DNA of 64,000 bases from assembly GCA_018239895.1 (NCBI GenBank), contig JAFEGL010000042.1, positions 1-64,000 of the forward strand, in the 5' to 3' direction. Of this stretch, positions 1 through 9,084 are shown piece after piece. The translations under genes and the position numbers were made by a program. Under the pieces are notes generated by a model that saw only the letters and a list, made by a program, of their open reading frames with translations, was not told where the DNA came from and ran no database searches. Every line of letters starts with the position of its first letter. Position 1 is the stretch's first letter. Source of the DNA: Verrucomicrobiota bacterium. Lineage in GTDB: Bacteria; Chlamydiota; Chlamydiia; Chlamydiales; SM23-39.

Positions 1-183
1 GGGTGCGGGGCGGAGCCCTGCATCATGCTTATCATTAGCTGCGCCTCGCAGCGTCCATCATGTAAGCTGCGCTTCGCGGCGTATCCTGTACTCTGGGTTA
101 AGACAGGGAGCAGGATGCGTCGCGAAACGTGGCTTACATGATGACGCATGATATGCATGACGCAGGGCTTCGCCCCACACCCC
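1..183. repeat. Long imperfect palindromic element, copy 1
   Basis: The sequence from about 1 to 183 folds on itself. The left arm (GCGGGGCGGAGCCCTGC..., then ATCATGTAAGC, TTCGCG, ATCCTG) reads again as the reverse complement toward 183 with scattered mismatches. A second copy lies at 40999-41225 beside miaA. It encodes nothing convincing; a 60-codon frame on the minus strand is a by-product of the symmetry. It looks like a non-autonomous mobile palindrome (MITE-like). The element may start before the window edge. Confidence 0.8.
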
Positions 184-254
184 GATTTTTGCATAACGCT
201 TGACAGCTTTTGAAAAATCGGTGAGTCTGAAGAAAAACACTTGAGGGTTTTTTC

Positions 255-746
255 ATGAAGTCCGCACTCTGTCTCTTCCTCTTCGCCATCAACTTTCTCT
301 ACGCCGGCATTGAAGGGTACTGGAAAAGCATCAACGAGACGACTGGCTATCCGCAATGCGTCATCGCCGTCTACGAATATGAGAACGTCTACTACGGTCG
401 AATCATCGCGACCTACGACGAAAATGGGAAGATGAAAGAGGACATCTACAAAGCGAAAGAGCGGGCTCCCGGCGTCGTCGGCCACCCCTTCTACTGCGGC
501 CTCGACATCATTTGGGGTCTGCAAAATACAGGGGCCAGCTACAAAGGGAAAATCCTCGACCCGCAAAAAGGGAATATCTACAACGCTGAGCTCTGGAACG
601 AAGGGCCCAACCTCGTGGTCCGCGGCAAATTGCTGATTTTTGGAAGAAACCAAACTTGGCTCCCCGCGACAGACGCCGACTTCCCGAAAGGATTCAAGAA
701 GCCCGCTTTGAAGGATCTCGTTCCCAAGATCCCCGAAGTGAATTAG
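255..746 (+). CDS. Secreted DUF2147 family protein
   Basis: This protein of 163 residues has an N-terminal signal peptide (residues 1-17: short basic start, hydrophobic core, cleavage near LYA-GIEG) and is therefore probably exported. The mature part fits the DUF2147 pattern: an opening G-x-W, a Y-x-G-R-I strand, a G-L-x-I-I-W-G-L stretch near residues 92-99, an I-x-D-P-x-x-G-x-x-Y motif near 114-123, and a closing Q-T-W-L. DUF2147 proteins are small secreted beta-barrel-like proteins of unknown biochemical role. The ATG has a GAGGG Shine-Dalgarno-like run six bases upstream. It stands alone, converging on the DUF2000 gene. Confidence 0.8.
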   Translation: MKSALCLFLFAINFLYAGIEGYWKSINETTGYPQCVIAVYEYENVYYGRIIATYDENGKMKEDIYKAKERAPGVVGHPFYCGLDIIWGLQNTGASYKGKILDPQKGNIYNAELWNEGPNLVVRGKLLIFGRNQTWLPATDADFPKGFKKPALKDLVPKIPEVN

Positions 747-754
747 TGCTCATT

Positions 755-1165
755 TTACTTCCATAGAGAGAATTTCCGGGTCCACTCGGAGACGAGATCC
801 CACGGGCCAAAGAGGACAATCCCGTAGTAGATCAGCTCAGCCTCTTTGGTTTGAGCCGTCTTCTCGATCTGCTCCAGGTAGGTCCCGATGGTCATCGTAT
901 TTGTAAAATCGACGAAGCGGACGCCTGCCTCAAGGGACAAATTTCTAAGCCCTCTGATCTTGTTGGAATTGGCCTTCAAGATCATGAAGGGCATCTCGGA
1001 GATGTTCGGGTGGGCGCCTCCGTCGGCATCGACGTAACGGGTGAGGCGGAGCGGCTCAGTTCCGATCTCTGAGCCGAAGCCGATACACATGTGGGCCAGG
1101 GCGTTCATGGCGACGCCCGGCTCGATTTTTTCGTTCAAAACTGCGACGAGCTTATTGTCGAACAT
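755..1165 (-). CDS. DUF2000 family protein
   Basis: The 136-residue product resembles DUF2000 proteins, which share a fold with peptidyl-tRNA hydrolase 2: an opening K-L-V-A-V-L-N strand, the A-M-N-A-L-A-H helix near residues 20-26, and a central M-P-F-x-I-L strand. No catalytic role is established for the family. Its start lies inside the 3' end of the upstream MFS transporter gene (14-base overlap), so the two are probably co-transcribed and translationally coupled. Confidence 0.75.
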   Translation of the reverse strand: MFDNKLVAVLNEKIEPGVAMNALAHMCIGFGSEIGTEPLRLTRYVDADGGAHPNISEMPFMILKANSNKIRGLRNLSLEAGVRFVDFTNTMTIGTYLEQIEKTAQTKEAELIYYGIVLFGPWDLVSEWTRKFSLWK

Positions 1166-2372
1166 AAGCCCTCCTCTCTTGCGCGAACAAGAAGGTGAAG
1201 CCGACGGAACCTAGAAAGAGAGCGATCGGGATCACCGCAACGCCGTAGACGAGCGCCTGGGCTGTCTCGGGACCGCCGAAGAAACTCACCGTCTGCCCGA
1301 TTGCCGTGTGGAACACGTAGCCGAAGAGCATGATGATCATGTTGGCGATCGCAGTCGTGAGGCCGGCAACCCCCTCTCTCACAAAAGTTGAGGCTTTGTA
1401 AATGGCCAGAATCTGATACGCGCAGCAGACGCCCACGAGGACAAACCCAATGCTGACTGCCAGCGACGACAAGGGGAAGGTCAAAAGCGCCGCAAAGCAG
1501 AGGGTCATGAAGATCCCCGCGGCGACGATCGTGCCGAGATAACTGCCGGTCTTTTCAGCGGCGTAGCTCAAAACGGGAGCGCCGAAGCACATCCCCATGA
1601 AGATGAGCGAAGGGAGGCTCGAGGCCAATGTCCCCTCGATGCCGCACGCTTGTTTCAGAAAAACGCTGCCCCACACATCGGCAAACCCTTCCAAAGGGCC
1701 GACCATCAGGCCGCCAAAGATGCTGGCCCAAATGACCCGTTTATTCGAGAGGACCTCTTTCAGATCGGAGAGGACGGCTGTTTCTGACGCGGTTGTGCTA
1801 GGAGGGACGATCCAGTAGGTAATGGCGGCCAAAGCGATCCCTGCTAGAGCAAAAATTTCAGTGACAGCCTTATAACCCAAAGCATCGCGCATCATGCTAA
1901 CGGGACCACCGCCGTAAATTGCACCGACCAGGCCAATCGTCACGGAGAGGCTGAGCATGCGGGAGAATTTTTTTTCATCGAAGATCATCCGGATGATCTT
2001 GAAGAGACCCAGGATAGCGCCCGAAGAGCCGATCCCGATCAGCAACCTTCCCAAAACGGGATAGGCCCAATGGGAGGCGAAGATCAGGGGCAAAAGGCCG
2101 ACAACCGTGAGCAAGATAGAGAGGCTCATGACTTTTCTAGGGCCGAATCGGTCGAGCAGGATGCCGAGCGGGAGGTGCATCAAGGAGTAGCCGATGTAAT
2201 AGACACCGGAAAATTGGCCGAACGCAGCGGCGTCAATTTGAAACTGCTGCATGATATCGCCCAGCATGATATTGGGCATGACCCGGATGATGTATTGGTA
2301 GGCGTAAAAGATCGAGGCGATCATCCAGGCAGCGTAGGCGACCGATCGAGATTTCGAAAAAGCGGTAGACAT
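1152..2372 (-). CDS. Major facilitator superfamily transporter
   Basis: This inner-membrane protein of about 406 residues has the alternating hydrophobic segments of a 12-helix MFS permease. The MFS loop 2-3 signature is visible as G-I-L-L-D-R-F-G-P-R-K near residues 70-80. Substrate cannot be read from sequence; related permeases in intracellular bacteria import metabolites from the host. I chose the ATG at 2372 because AAGGA lies seven bases upstream; a GTG at 2393 would add seven residues but has no such site. The gene overlaps the DUF2000 gene downstream. Confidence 0.85.
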   Translation of the reverse strand: MSTAFSKSRSVAYAAWMIASIFYAYQYIIRVMPNIMLGDIMQQFQIDAAAFGQFSGVYYIGYSLMHLPLGILLDRFGPRKVMSLSILLTVVGLLPLIFASHWAYPVLGRLLIGIGSSGAILGLFKIIRMIFDEKKFSRMLSLSVTIGLVGAIYGGGPVSMMRDALGYKAVTEIFALAGIALAAITYWIVPPSTTASETAVLSDLKEVLSNKRVIWASIFGGLMVGPLEGFADVWGSVFLKQACGIEGTLASSLPSLIFMGMCFGAPVLSYAAEKTGSYLGTIVAAGIFMTLCFAALLTFPLSSLAVSIGFVLVGVCCAYQILAIYKASTFVREGVAGLTTAIANMIIMLFGYVFHTAIGQTVSFFGGPETAQALVYGVAVIPIALFLGSVGFTFLFAQERRAYVRQ

Positions 2373-2587
2373 AAGGGATTCCTTGTTTTTCACAAATTTT
2401 TTTAAGTTTTAGAGGGAGTGGAACGAGATCAAATTTGTTTGTGCGCCGCGGGGCGCGCAAGGAGGAGAATCCGAAGAAGATTATGGCTTGTCTTTTTCAT
2501 GTAGTCCAGCTTATCATTGGGCCCTCATTCTAAGACAGAAAAAAAATATACAGTACCTTTTTCCACTTCACATAAAATTTATTTCAC

Positions 2588-3688
2588 ATGAGCTCAGTCA
2601 GTCCAGTTTCTCACTGTTTCCGCTCGGGTTGGGTTATCCCTGTCCGTTCGGAAAAGACCTTAAAAAAGATCACATCCCTATCTCTAGAAATAGATTCTAC
2701 CACAGGGGAGGCGATTAAGGTAGATTCCTCAGATTCCCTAAATTCCAGAATCGATCGTCTCAAAAACCTCTCTCTCAATGCGCGCAATAGCCTCTTTACA
2801 ATCGATAGAAGATCGGTGTCTCACCCCTTTTCAGGGATCGGCCACTGCCCCATCATCGGAAATTCGATAGCGCAATACTTCTCTAAAAGCGGGATCAACT
2901 CCAAAATTTTCATTCAAAAAGCTCAAGGGAGTTCTTCTACCGTTTATCAAGTGGGAAACCTAGCGTTCAAATTGTATAAACACGCCAAAAAAGAGCTCGC
3001 CCCCTTGGTGGCCTGGAATGAACTCGCGGGAGATTTTCTCGCGCAGCCACTTGAACACCCGAATCTTCTAATTCCAACCAATATCCTCTACCGCGATAAA
3101 GAAGGCCGCATCGTTGAAGCCCCCACTATCGGGTCCACCGTCATCGGTGTATTGATGCCTTACGCAAACATGACGCTCCAAGATCTATTGAGAGAGAACG
3201 GAGGGAGAATCTCTGAACTGGCCGCTGCAGAAGTTGGCTTACAGATCGCGAAGGGCTTAGATAAACTCCAAAGCCATAAAATTCTTCACAGAGACATAAA
3301 ACCCGACAACATCGCAATTTTAAATGGCAAGGTGAAATTGATCGACTTCAGTTTGGCCTGCTACACGGATGATCTTCCCCTAAAAGAGGGTTCAAACCAG
3401 AACCTCTGCTCGGCCCCTGAAAGGATCATAATGAAGGAGGGGTATTCGTACGCCTCCGATATTTGGTCTTTAGGCGTTTTACTCTACACAATGGTAATAG
3501 GCCGCCCTCCATTCAAAAATATTTTTGATATCTGTTTTAAAGATGTCGAATTCCCCGCCGACTGTCCAATCGATGACCTCTTCAAGCAGATCATCCAAAC
3601 CCTCTTAAGCAAAGAGCCTTCGAAGCGATTCAATGCATCCACAGCTAGCCAAATGCTCAGCATCTTCATCGAAGCACAGAATAAGTAA
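2588..3688 (+). CDS. Eukaryotic-type Ser/Thr protein kinase, DFS variant
   Basis: The 366-residue protein has an N-terminal region of about 105 residues followed by a protein kinase domain. Visible elements are a glycine/serine loop (Q-G-S-S-S-T-V-Y, residues 113-120), the ATP-anchoring lysine K128, the catalytic loop HRDIKPDN (234-241), the metal-binding motif as DFS rather than DFG (253-255), S-A-P-E at 275-278, and D291 of the D-x-W motif. Catalytic residues are otherwise intact, so activity is plausible. No membrane segment is seen. A GHCP motif (85-88) precedes the domain, as in its neighbour. It is a tandem paralogue of the gene at 3791. Chlamydial kinases of this kind can be secreted effectors; secretion here is an inference. 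No clear Shine-Dalgarno site precedes the ATG. Confidence 0.85.
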   Translation: MSSVSPVSHCFRSGWVIPVRSEKTLKKITSLSLEIDSTTGEAIKVDSSDSLNSRIDRLKNLSLNARNSLFTIDRRSVSHPFSGIGHCPIIGNSIAQYFSKSGINSKIFIQKAQGSSSTVYQVGNLAFKLYKHAKKELAPLVAWNELAGDFLAQPLEHPNLLIPTNILYRDKEGRIVEAPTIGSTVIGVLMPYANMTLQDLLRENGGRISELAAAEVGLQIAKGLDKLQSHKILHRDIKPDNIAILNGKVKLIDFSLACYTDDLPLKEGSNQNLCSAPERIIMKEGYSYASDIWSLGVLLYTMVIGRPPFKNIFDICFKDVEFPADCPIDDLFKQIIQTLLSKEPSKRFNASTASQMLSIFIEAQNK

Positions 3689-3790
3689 ATTATTTTAACA
3701 CATCGTTATACAATACAGATAAGTTTTTATTATTATATAATAATAAGTTGTTTGATATAATTTCAGACAACAAGAAAACTTAGTATATAG

Positions 3791-5209
3791 ATGAATCCAA
3801 CAAGCTCTAATTCGGAACCCCAAGTAATTAAGTATCAATCTGGAAGAGAAGTCAAAGTGCGGTCAAAAGATCTTTACAAAAAGTTAAGTACTTTGTCCGT
3901 TCCAATAGATAGAAAACCAAATATTGTGTTTGCCATTCGGCAGGTTCCCGTGGCAGAACATGATCCCGAACAATTTCGTCGAGTATTCTCGGCCGTATCG
4001 CAAGCTCAGCCGATGACTCAACAAGATAAACGAGGATCTGAATATTTTCAGAACAATTACAGTCTTTATATCCCTTACCAAAAAAAAGAAGTTGAGACAT
4101 CTTTAAGGCGCGGCGCCCTTAATCCAATCGATGAGGACGAGCTAAAAGAAACCGGAACCAGTGCAGATATAGCCCCCTCCTTTCCTCTGATTCAGAGACA
4201 TTCCAATCCCGTTCCACCCGCCGGACGGTGCTCAAAAATCACTGGACTGCTGTCTAGATGCCTATTTAGAAAAAGAGTGGATAACTCCCCAAAAATCTCC
4301 CCTTCAGTTCTGTATCCAGATCAACTCGACCCGTTCCACTCAGCTGGACACTGTCCTAAGATCACGGAAGCGCTATTCCGGTATTTGTGTAGGAACGGAT
4401 ACGACTGCAGTAATTTTTGCCCGATAAAATCTGGCTCATCCAGCACAATTTATCAGTGTGGGGATCAGGCATTCAAACTCTATAAACACGCCAAAAAAGA
4501 GGTAGCTCCTCACCTAGTTTGGGATCCGCGGCAAGGCGATCCCCTCATGCTCGAACAACATCATCGGAACCTTCTGACTCCAACGAAGGTCTTGTATAGC
4601 GACACTTCCGGCAAAATCTCCGATGTCCCTTCTCCGAATGCAGTCGTCGTGGGCGTCTTTATGCCTTATGTAAAAGAAACTCTCCGAGATTTTTTGAACA
4701 GAAAAGGGGGGCGGGTCGGAGAACTGACCGCAGCGAAAATCGGACTCCAAATCGCCAAGGGTTTGGAAGGTCTAGAAAGGAGATGCATCCTTCACCGAGA
4801 TCTGAAACCTGAAAATATAGCGATTCAAAATGGAACTGTGAAGTTGATGGACTTCACTCTAGCCATTAAAACGAACGGACGGCTGTTGAAAGACTCTATA
4901 AATCAGAACCTTTACTCCGCACCCGAAAAAATCGTGCTTAAACAAGGATACACGTTTAAATCGGAAATTTGGGCTTTAGGCGTCATCCTCTTCGCGATGA
5001 CTAGCGGCGAACTTCCTTTCAAAGATCTCTTCTCTGTCTGTTTAGATTTCCTCGATTTTCCCGTCGATGGTTCTACCAGCCATAAATTCGAAAGGATTGT
5101 CAATAATTTCCTGGATAAAGTCATAAGAAGACGTTCAAATGCTGAAGAAGCGACAGCGATGCTTCAGAAATTCGTGGATCAGAGAATCGCCGCTCTCACG
5201 AAAAAATAA
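3791..5209 (+). CDS. Eukaryotic-type Ser/Thr protein kinase, DFT variant, tandem paralogue
   Basis: This 472-residue protein shares its C-terminal kinase domain with the preceding gene: K229 in A-F-K-L-Y-K-H, HRDLKPEN (335-342), DFT replacing DFG (354-356), S-A-P-E (376-379), and E-I-W at 392-394 where D-x-W is usual. The N-terminal 180 residues are unrelated to the neighbour's and low in recognisable structure. An A-G-x-C-x-K-I-T motif occurs twice (near 144-151 and 185-192), so the pre-kinase module seems to have been duplicated internally. A roughly 100-bp very AT-rich intergenic stretch precedes it. Candidate host-directed kinase; function not assignable. Confidence 0.82.
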   Translation: MNPTSSNSEPQVIKYQSGREVKVRSKDLYKKLSTLSVPIDRKPNIVFAIRQVPVAEHDPEQFRRVFSAVSQAQPMTQQDKRGSEYFQNNYSLYIPYQKKEVETSLRRGALNPIDEDELKETGTSADIAPSFPLIQRHSNPVPPAGRCSKITGLLSRCLFRKRVDNSPKISPSVLYPDQLDPFHSAGHCPKITEALFRYLCRNGYDCSNFCPIKSGSSSTIYQCGDQAFKLYKHAKKEVAPHLVWDPRQGDPLMLEQHHRNLLTPTKVLYSDTSGKISDVPSPNAVVVGVFMPYVKETLRDFLNRKGGRVGELTAAKIGLQIAKGLEGLERRCILHRDLKPENIAIQNGTVKLMDFTLAIKTNGRLLKDSINQNLYSAPEKIVLKQGYTFKSEIWALGVILFAMTSGELPFKDLFSVCLDFLDFPVDGSTSHKFERIVNNFLDKVIRRRSNAEEATAMLQKFVDQRIAALTKK

Positions 5210-5302
5210 TCCTCTTTTCATTGGCAAATGAAAGAATTATTTACTTTAGGTCTTTTCAGGAAGGCAACTTTGTGTTAGCCTTTTCGTCTTGTTTGGATCT
5301 TT

Positions 5303-6016
5303 ATGCGCAGCCTACACCCTTGGCCTATCTTCCCCACTAACCTTGAGCCCCATGCTGCCCGCGCGCTGAGCCTCCAATTTCTGATGCAGGAGCTGATCTG
5401 CACTTTGGAATCGCTGGAAGAAAATCATCTGGAGATTGAAGCGATCTCCGGGGCATTAGAAAAATTCCTCCTCTTCTCTTTAGAAAACCCCCTTTCTCAA
5501 AAGGGCGGCTCTCTGGACAAACTTTGCTTTTATTCTGAAATCCTGCTAAAAAACTCTCTTGTGGATGAGGATGAAGGGATCCCGATTCTCCTAGAGGATC
5601 TGCGCGTGAAAACGCTCAGCATGCGATCGAAAATTTCTCTCTACAGAAAATCGGGACACCGAAGCCAAAACAAAGAGGCCATCCTTCATGAATGGGATAA
5701 ATTCGTCCAGGAAGCTCGCGACGGCATGAGAAACATTTTCGATTCTCTATTTCTCTTCTTCAAAGAATCTCGCGAAGATGAGAATTTCCTCTTCTTGTTG
5801 ATCGAGCTCAGGGAGCGGATCAATCGCCATTTAGGGCCGAAGACCACCGAGACAGTTTTAGCCCGCCTCTTTCCACAAGGGATCTGCACGCTTCGCGCTG
5901 CGCTTTACAACGGGTATGCGCGCCGAGGATTTCTCGATTTTTATACGAGGAACGAGCAGCTCATCGATGCCCTTGAATGGGAGGATTCATGCTCTCTGAA
6001 CGCGCTGAAGCGCTGA
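5303..6016 (+). CDS. Conserved hypothetical protein, first gene of priA operon
   Basis: The 237-residue product is rich in Leu, Glu and Arg and looks largely alpha-helical and soluble. I recognise no domain, signal peptide or membrane segment. Its 3' end overlaps the next gene by 28 bases, and that gene overlaps priA, so the three form one transcription unit. The context suggests a chlamydial lineage-specific protein; no function can be read from it. Confidence 0.6.
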   Translation: MRSLHPWPIFPTNLEPHAARALSLQFLMQELICTLESLEENHLEIEAISGALEKFLLFSLENPLSQKGGSLDKLCFYSEILLKNSLVDEDEGIPILLEDLRVKTLSMRSKISLYRKSGHRSQNKEAILHEWDKFVQEARDGMRNIFDSLFLFFKESREDENFLFLLIELRERINRHLGPKTTETVLARLFPQGICTLRAALYNGYARRGFLDFYTRNEQLIDALEWEDSCSLNALKR

Positions 6017-6858
6017 CGCTTCTCAAGGCTGCCCTCGAACACCTCGAAGAGGGCGCTCCAGTCCTAGCCTCCAGCGACGATTGCGACTACTTCCGCAAAC
6101 ACTACGCACCCGCCAAAATCGTTCCTCAAAAAGCTGAACCGTTGCCCAAACCTGCCCCCATCGAAAAGATCGAGATTCCGACTCCGGTTATAAAAGCAGA
6201 GCCAGCTCCTATCGAAAAGGCCGAAGTCCAGCTCCCTGCCGTAAAAACAGAGCCAGCTCCCGTCGAAAAGTTCGAAACTCCACCGCGCGCCGTAAAAGCA
6301 GAGCCGGCTCCAAAGATTGAGAAAGCTCCCAAAGTGGAAACAGCCCCGATCAGCCAACCGGCCGAAAATTTCGGCGAGCTGCGGAAGATCTGGCCCAAAA
6401 TCGCCCCGGGAGTTCCGCTTCTCGAAGAGATCCCCAACGACGAGATGGCCAAGAAAGTCGCGAACCGGTGGAAGGCGAAAAATGCGACCGCCGAGATCTC
6501 GATCCTCGCCTACCACGAGCCGCCCGCGCAAAGGGCGCTGCTTGAGCAGATCGCCAAAGCGATCGACGCCGTCTACGGCCCTGCCAAGATCGTCCAATCG
6601 GAGCCGATCGAAAAGGAGAAGCAGTGGGAGGCGTTCCTCTCAGTGCCCCACCTCAAGTTAGCTATCGCCTGCGACTACACTCTGTGGCAGCTGGGCGGTT
6701 TGATGCAGCATTACCGGGAAGTCCCCGCTCAAGGAACCCGCCACTTAGGCAAAGTCCCCGTATTCCTCCTCCCCGACCTCTCTTTGTATCTCAAAGATCC
6801 TTTGCTGAAGCGCTCTCTTTGGAAAGCCTTAGGGACAGTATGTCAGAAACTTTCGTAG
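5989..6858 (+). CDS. Hypothetical protein with Pro/Ala/Glu repeat linker, upstream of priA
   Basis: Starting at the ATG at 5989 (GGAGG five bases upstream) the protein has 289 residues. Residues about 40-110 are a low-complexity linker built from repeats of K-x-E-P-A-P-(I/V)-E-K type. The C-terminal half (about 125-289) is a globular domain with a L-R-K-I-W-P-K start and a P-V-F-L-L-P-D-L strand near the end, which I cannot assign. The stop codon lies 19 bases inside priA, so translation is probably coupled. The charged proline-rich linker makes an opposite-strand frame look open; that is a shadow. Confidence 0.7.
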   Translation: MLSERAEALTLLKAALEHLEEGAPVLASSDDCDYFRKHYAPAKIVPQKAEPLPKPAPIEKIEIPTPVIKAEPAPIEKAEVQLPAVKTEPAPVEKFETPPRAVKAEPAPKIEKAPKVETAPISQPAENFGELRKIWPKIAPGVPLLEEIPNDEMAKKVANRWKAKNATAEISILAYHEPPAQRALLEQIAKAIDAVYGPAKIVQSEPIEKEKQWEAFLSVPHLKLAIACDYTLWQLGGLMQHYREVPAQGTRHLGKVPVFLLPDLSLYLKDPLLKRSLWKALGTVCQKLS

Positions 6859-9041
6859 AAGTAGTCCTCGATCGGAGTCTAGCCCGGCCGCTCGACTACG
6901 CAGTGCCAGCCCATTTATTGCTCCACGTAAAAGTCGGCGCGCGGGTCGAAGTCCCCTTGAAAAATGTCCTGAAGCAAGGGACGATCTCCGCGATTAAACA
7001 TTCATCTGAATTTTTAAAAGTACGTCCGATCGCCCGCTTGCTCCTCCCTGAGGCGACCCTCTCTCCCGCACTCTGGAAACTCGCCGATTGGATGTCCCAC
7101 TACTACGCAGCTCCTCTGCAAAAAGTCTTGAAGTGTTTCTTTCCTCCGAATGTCCGAAAAGGGGTGAAACAAAAGCAGCTCCAAAGGATCGCTCTGGCCG
7201 TCCCAAAAGAGGAGGCCCTTTTGCATGTTGTGAAAAACGGTCCCCAGACAAAGCTCATCGAGGCTCTCGCCGCAGCCAAGGAACCTCTTCCGCTGGCAGA
7301 ACTTCTCACAACGCTCCAGATCTCCCGAAGCCCCGTCGAGACGCTAGCGAAAAAAAAGATCGTTTTGATCGAGGCTGTTCCCATCGCCGACCTTTCGGAG
7401 GAGGAATTTTTCCAGACGCGGCCAAAATCTTTGAACAAAGAGCAAGAAGAGTGTCTGGCGAAGATCATCTCTTCGCTGGAATCAAAGCAGTTCGCCTCCC
7501 ACTTAATCCACGGCGTCACCGGTAGCGGCAAAACTGAAGTCTACATGCAGGCAATTCAGGCAGCGCTCGAGCAAAACCGGAGCGCTATCCTCCTCGTCCC
7601 CGAGATTGCCCTCACCTCGCAGACGATCGAGCGCTTGAGGGCCCGCTTTCAACAGAAAATCGCCGTTCTCCACCACAAAAAAAGTCTCGGAGAGCGGACC
7701 GCCGCTTGGGACGATCTCTTGAAAAATGAGGCGCAGATCGTCGTCGGAGCCCGCTCGGCCATTTTTGCCCCAGCACAAAATCTTGGCCTCATCATCATCG
7801 ACGAAGAGCACGACGGCTCCTACAAACAGAGCGACGAGGCCCCTTGCTACCATGGACGGGACGTCGCCGTGATGCGGGCCCACTTGGAAAAGGCGGTCGT
7901 CGTCCTCGGAAGCGCGACGCCGTCGCTCGAGTCGTACGCGAATGCCAAAAAAGGGAAATACATTTTAAGCACCCTCTCGTCGAGAGCCACCTCGGCTCCG
8001 ATGCCCAAAGTGCAGATCGTCGACATGAAGACCGCCTGCGACAAAGCGGGAGGCTTCACCCATTTTTCCGAAGAGCTGATCGAAGCTTTGCGCCAACGGG
8101 TCGAGGTGGGAGAGCAAGCTCTCCTCTTCCTCAACCGGCGCGGATACCGGCGACAACAAATGTGCGGAGGCTGCCGCCACGTCCTCAAATGCCCCCACTG
8201 CGATTTGGCTCTCACCTACCACCTCTCCTCCAACATCCTCTCGTGCCATCTGTGCAACTACCAGCGGGAGACACCTCGCGAATGCCCCTCTTGCCGCTCG
8301 TCTGAATCACTCGAGTTCAAAGGATTTGGGACAGAGCATGTCGAACGGTCGCTCCACGCTCTCTTCCCCTCCATCCGGACACTCAGGATGGATCGGGACA
8401 CGACGCAGCAGAAAAACAGCCACGAAGAGCTCTTCATGCAATTTCGGGCCCACAAAGCCGACGTCCTCATCGGCACGCAGATGATCGCAAAGGGATTCCA
8501 TTTTCCGTCGGCAACGCTCGTCGGCGTCCTCAATGCCGACACTGCTCTCAACATTCCCGACTTCCGCTCGGGTGAACAGGTCTTCCAGCTCCTCACGCAA
8601 GTGGCCGGAAGAGCGGGAAGATCAGAACTGCCCGGCGAAGTGATCATCCAAACCTACATCCCCGACCATCCGATCTTAGCCCTTGCGGCGGCGCAAGATT
8701 ACAACTCTTTCTACGCTTCTGAAATCGAAGAGAGGAAGCTCTTCTCCTATCCCCCCTTCTGCCGCCTGATCAAAATCCTCTTTTCAGGCGAAGATGCGGC
8801 CGCCACCGAGCGGCTCGCCCAATCGACTTGCTCCAAGATCCAAGAGCTCAAGCCCGAGGGGGCTGAGATCCTCCCCGTTCTCCCTTCAGGCCACCCAAAA
8901 ATCAAAGATCTTTACCGCTTCCAATTCATCATCAAATCGATCAATCCCAGAGTATTAGAATCTATCTTCCCATCAATCCCCGCCTCCACCCCCGAGATCC
9001 TGGTCAAAATCGACGTCGATCCTCTCAACACGTTCTTTTGA
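6840..9041 (+). CDS. priA: Primosomal replication protein N', helicase PriA
   Basis: This 733-residue protein is the 3'-5' helicase that restarts stalled replication forks. It shows an N-terminal DNA-binding region, Walker A G-V-T-G-S-G-K-T-E-V-Y, a DEEH box (I-I-I-D-E-E-H-D-G-S-Y), the paired-cysteine zinc module between helicase halves (CGGC, CPHC, CHLC, CPSC), and the A-G-R-A-G-R motif VI. The chosen ATG at 6840 begins M-S-E-T-F-V-E-V-V, the usual PriA opening strand; an in-frame start 72 codons upstream would only add translation of the previous gene's reading. It overlaps that gene by 19 bases. Confidence 0.95.
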   Translation: MSETFVEVVLDRSLARPLDYAVPAHLLLHVKVGARVEVPLKNVLKQGTISAIKHSSEFLKVRPIARLLLPEATLSPALWKLADWMSHYYAAPLQKVLKCFFPPNVRKGVKQKQLQRIALAVPKEEALLHVVKNGPQTKLIEALAAAKEPLPLAELLTTLQISRSPVETLAKKKIVLIEAVPIADLSEEEFFQTRPKSLNKEQEECLAKIISSLESKQFASHLIHGVTGSGKTEVYMQAIQAALEQNRSAILLVPEIALTSQTIERLRARFQQKIAVLHHKKSLGERTAAWDDLLKNEAQIVVGARSAIFAPAQNLGLIIIDEEHDGSYKQSDEAPCYHGRDVAVMRAHLEKAVVVLGSATPSLESYANAKKGKYILSTLSSRATSAPMPKVQIVDMKTACDKAGGFTHFSEELIEALRQRVEVGEQALLFLNRRGYRRQQMCGGCRHVLKCPHCDLALTYHLSSNILSCHLCNYQRETPRECPSCRSSESLEFKGFGTEHVERSLHALFPSIRTLRMDRDTTQQKNSHEELFMQFRAHKADVLIGTQMIAKGFHFPSATLVGVLNADTALNIPDFRSGEQVFQLLTQVAGRAGRSELPGEVIIQTYIPDHPILALAAAQDYNSFYASEIEERKLFSYPPFCRLIKILFSGEDAAATERLAQSTCSKIQELKPEGAEILPVLPSGHPKIKDLYRFQFIIKSINPRVLESIFPSIPASTPEILVKIDVDPLNTFF

Positions 9042-9084
9042 TTAAATCTTAATCTAGCTAAACTGAATGCCAAAAGGGATTTTT

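Noticed and set aside
58..240. 60-codon minus-strand frame at the window start
   Set aside because: It lies almost entirely in the palindromic repeat and its protein has no independent support.
6064..6597. 177-codon minus-strand frame rich in Leu/Phe/Arg/Gly
   Set aside because: It is opposite the Pro/Ala/Glu repeat linker of the 5989 gene, whose codon bias opens the other strand.
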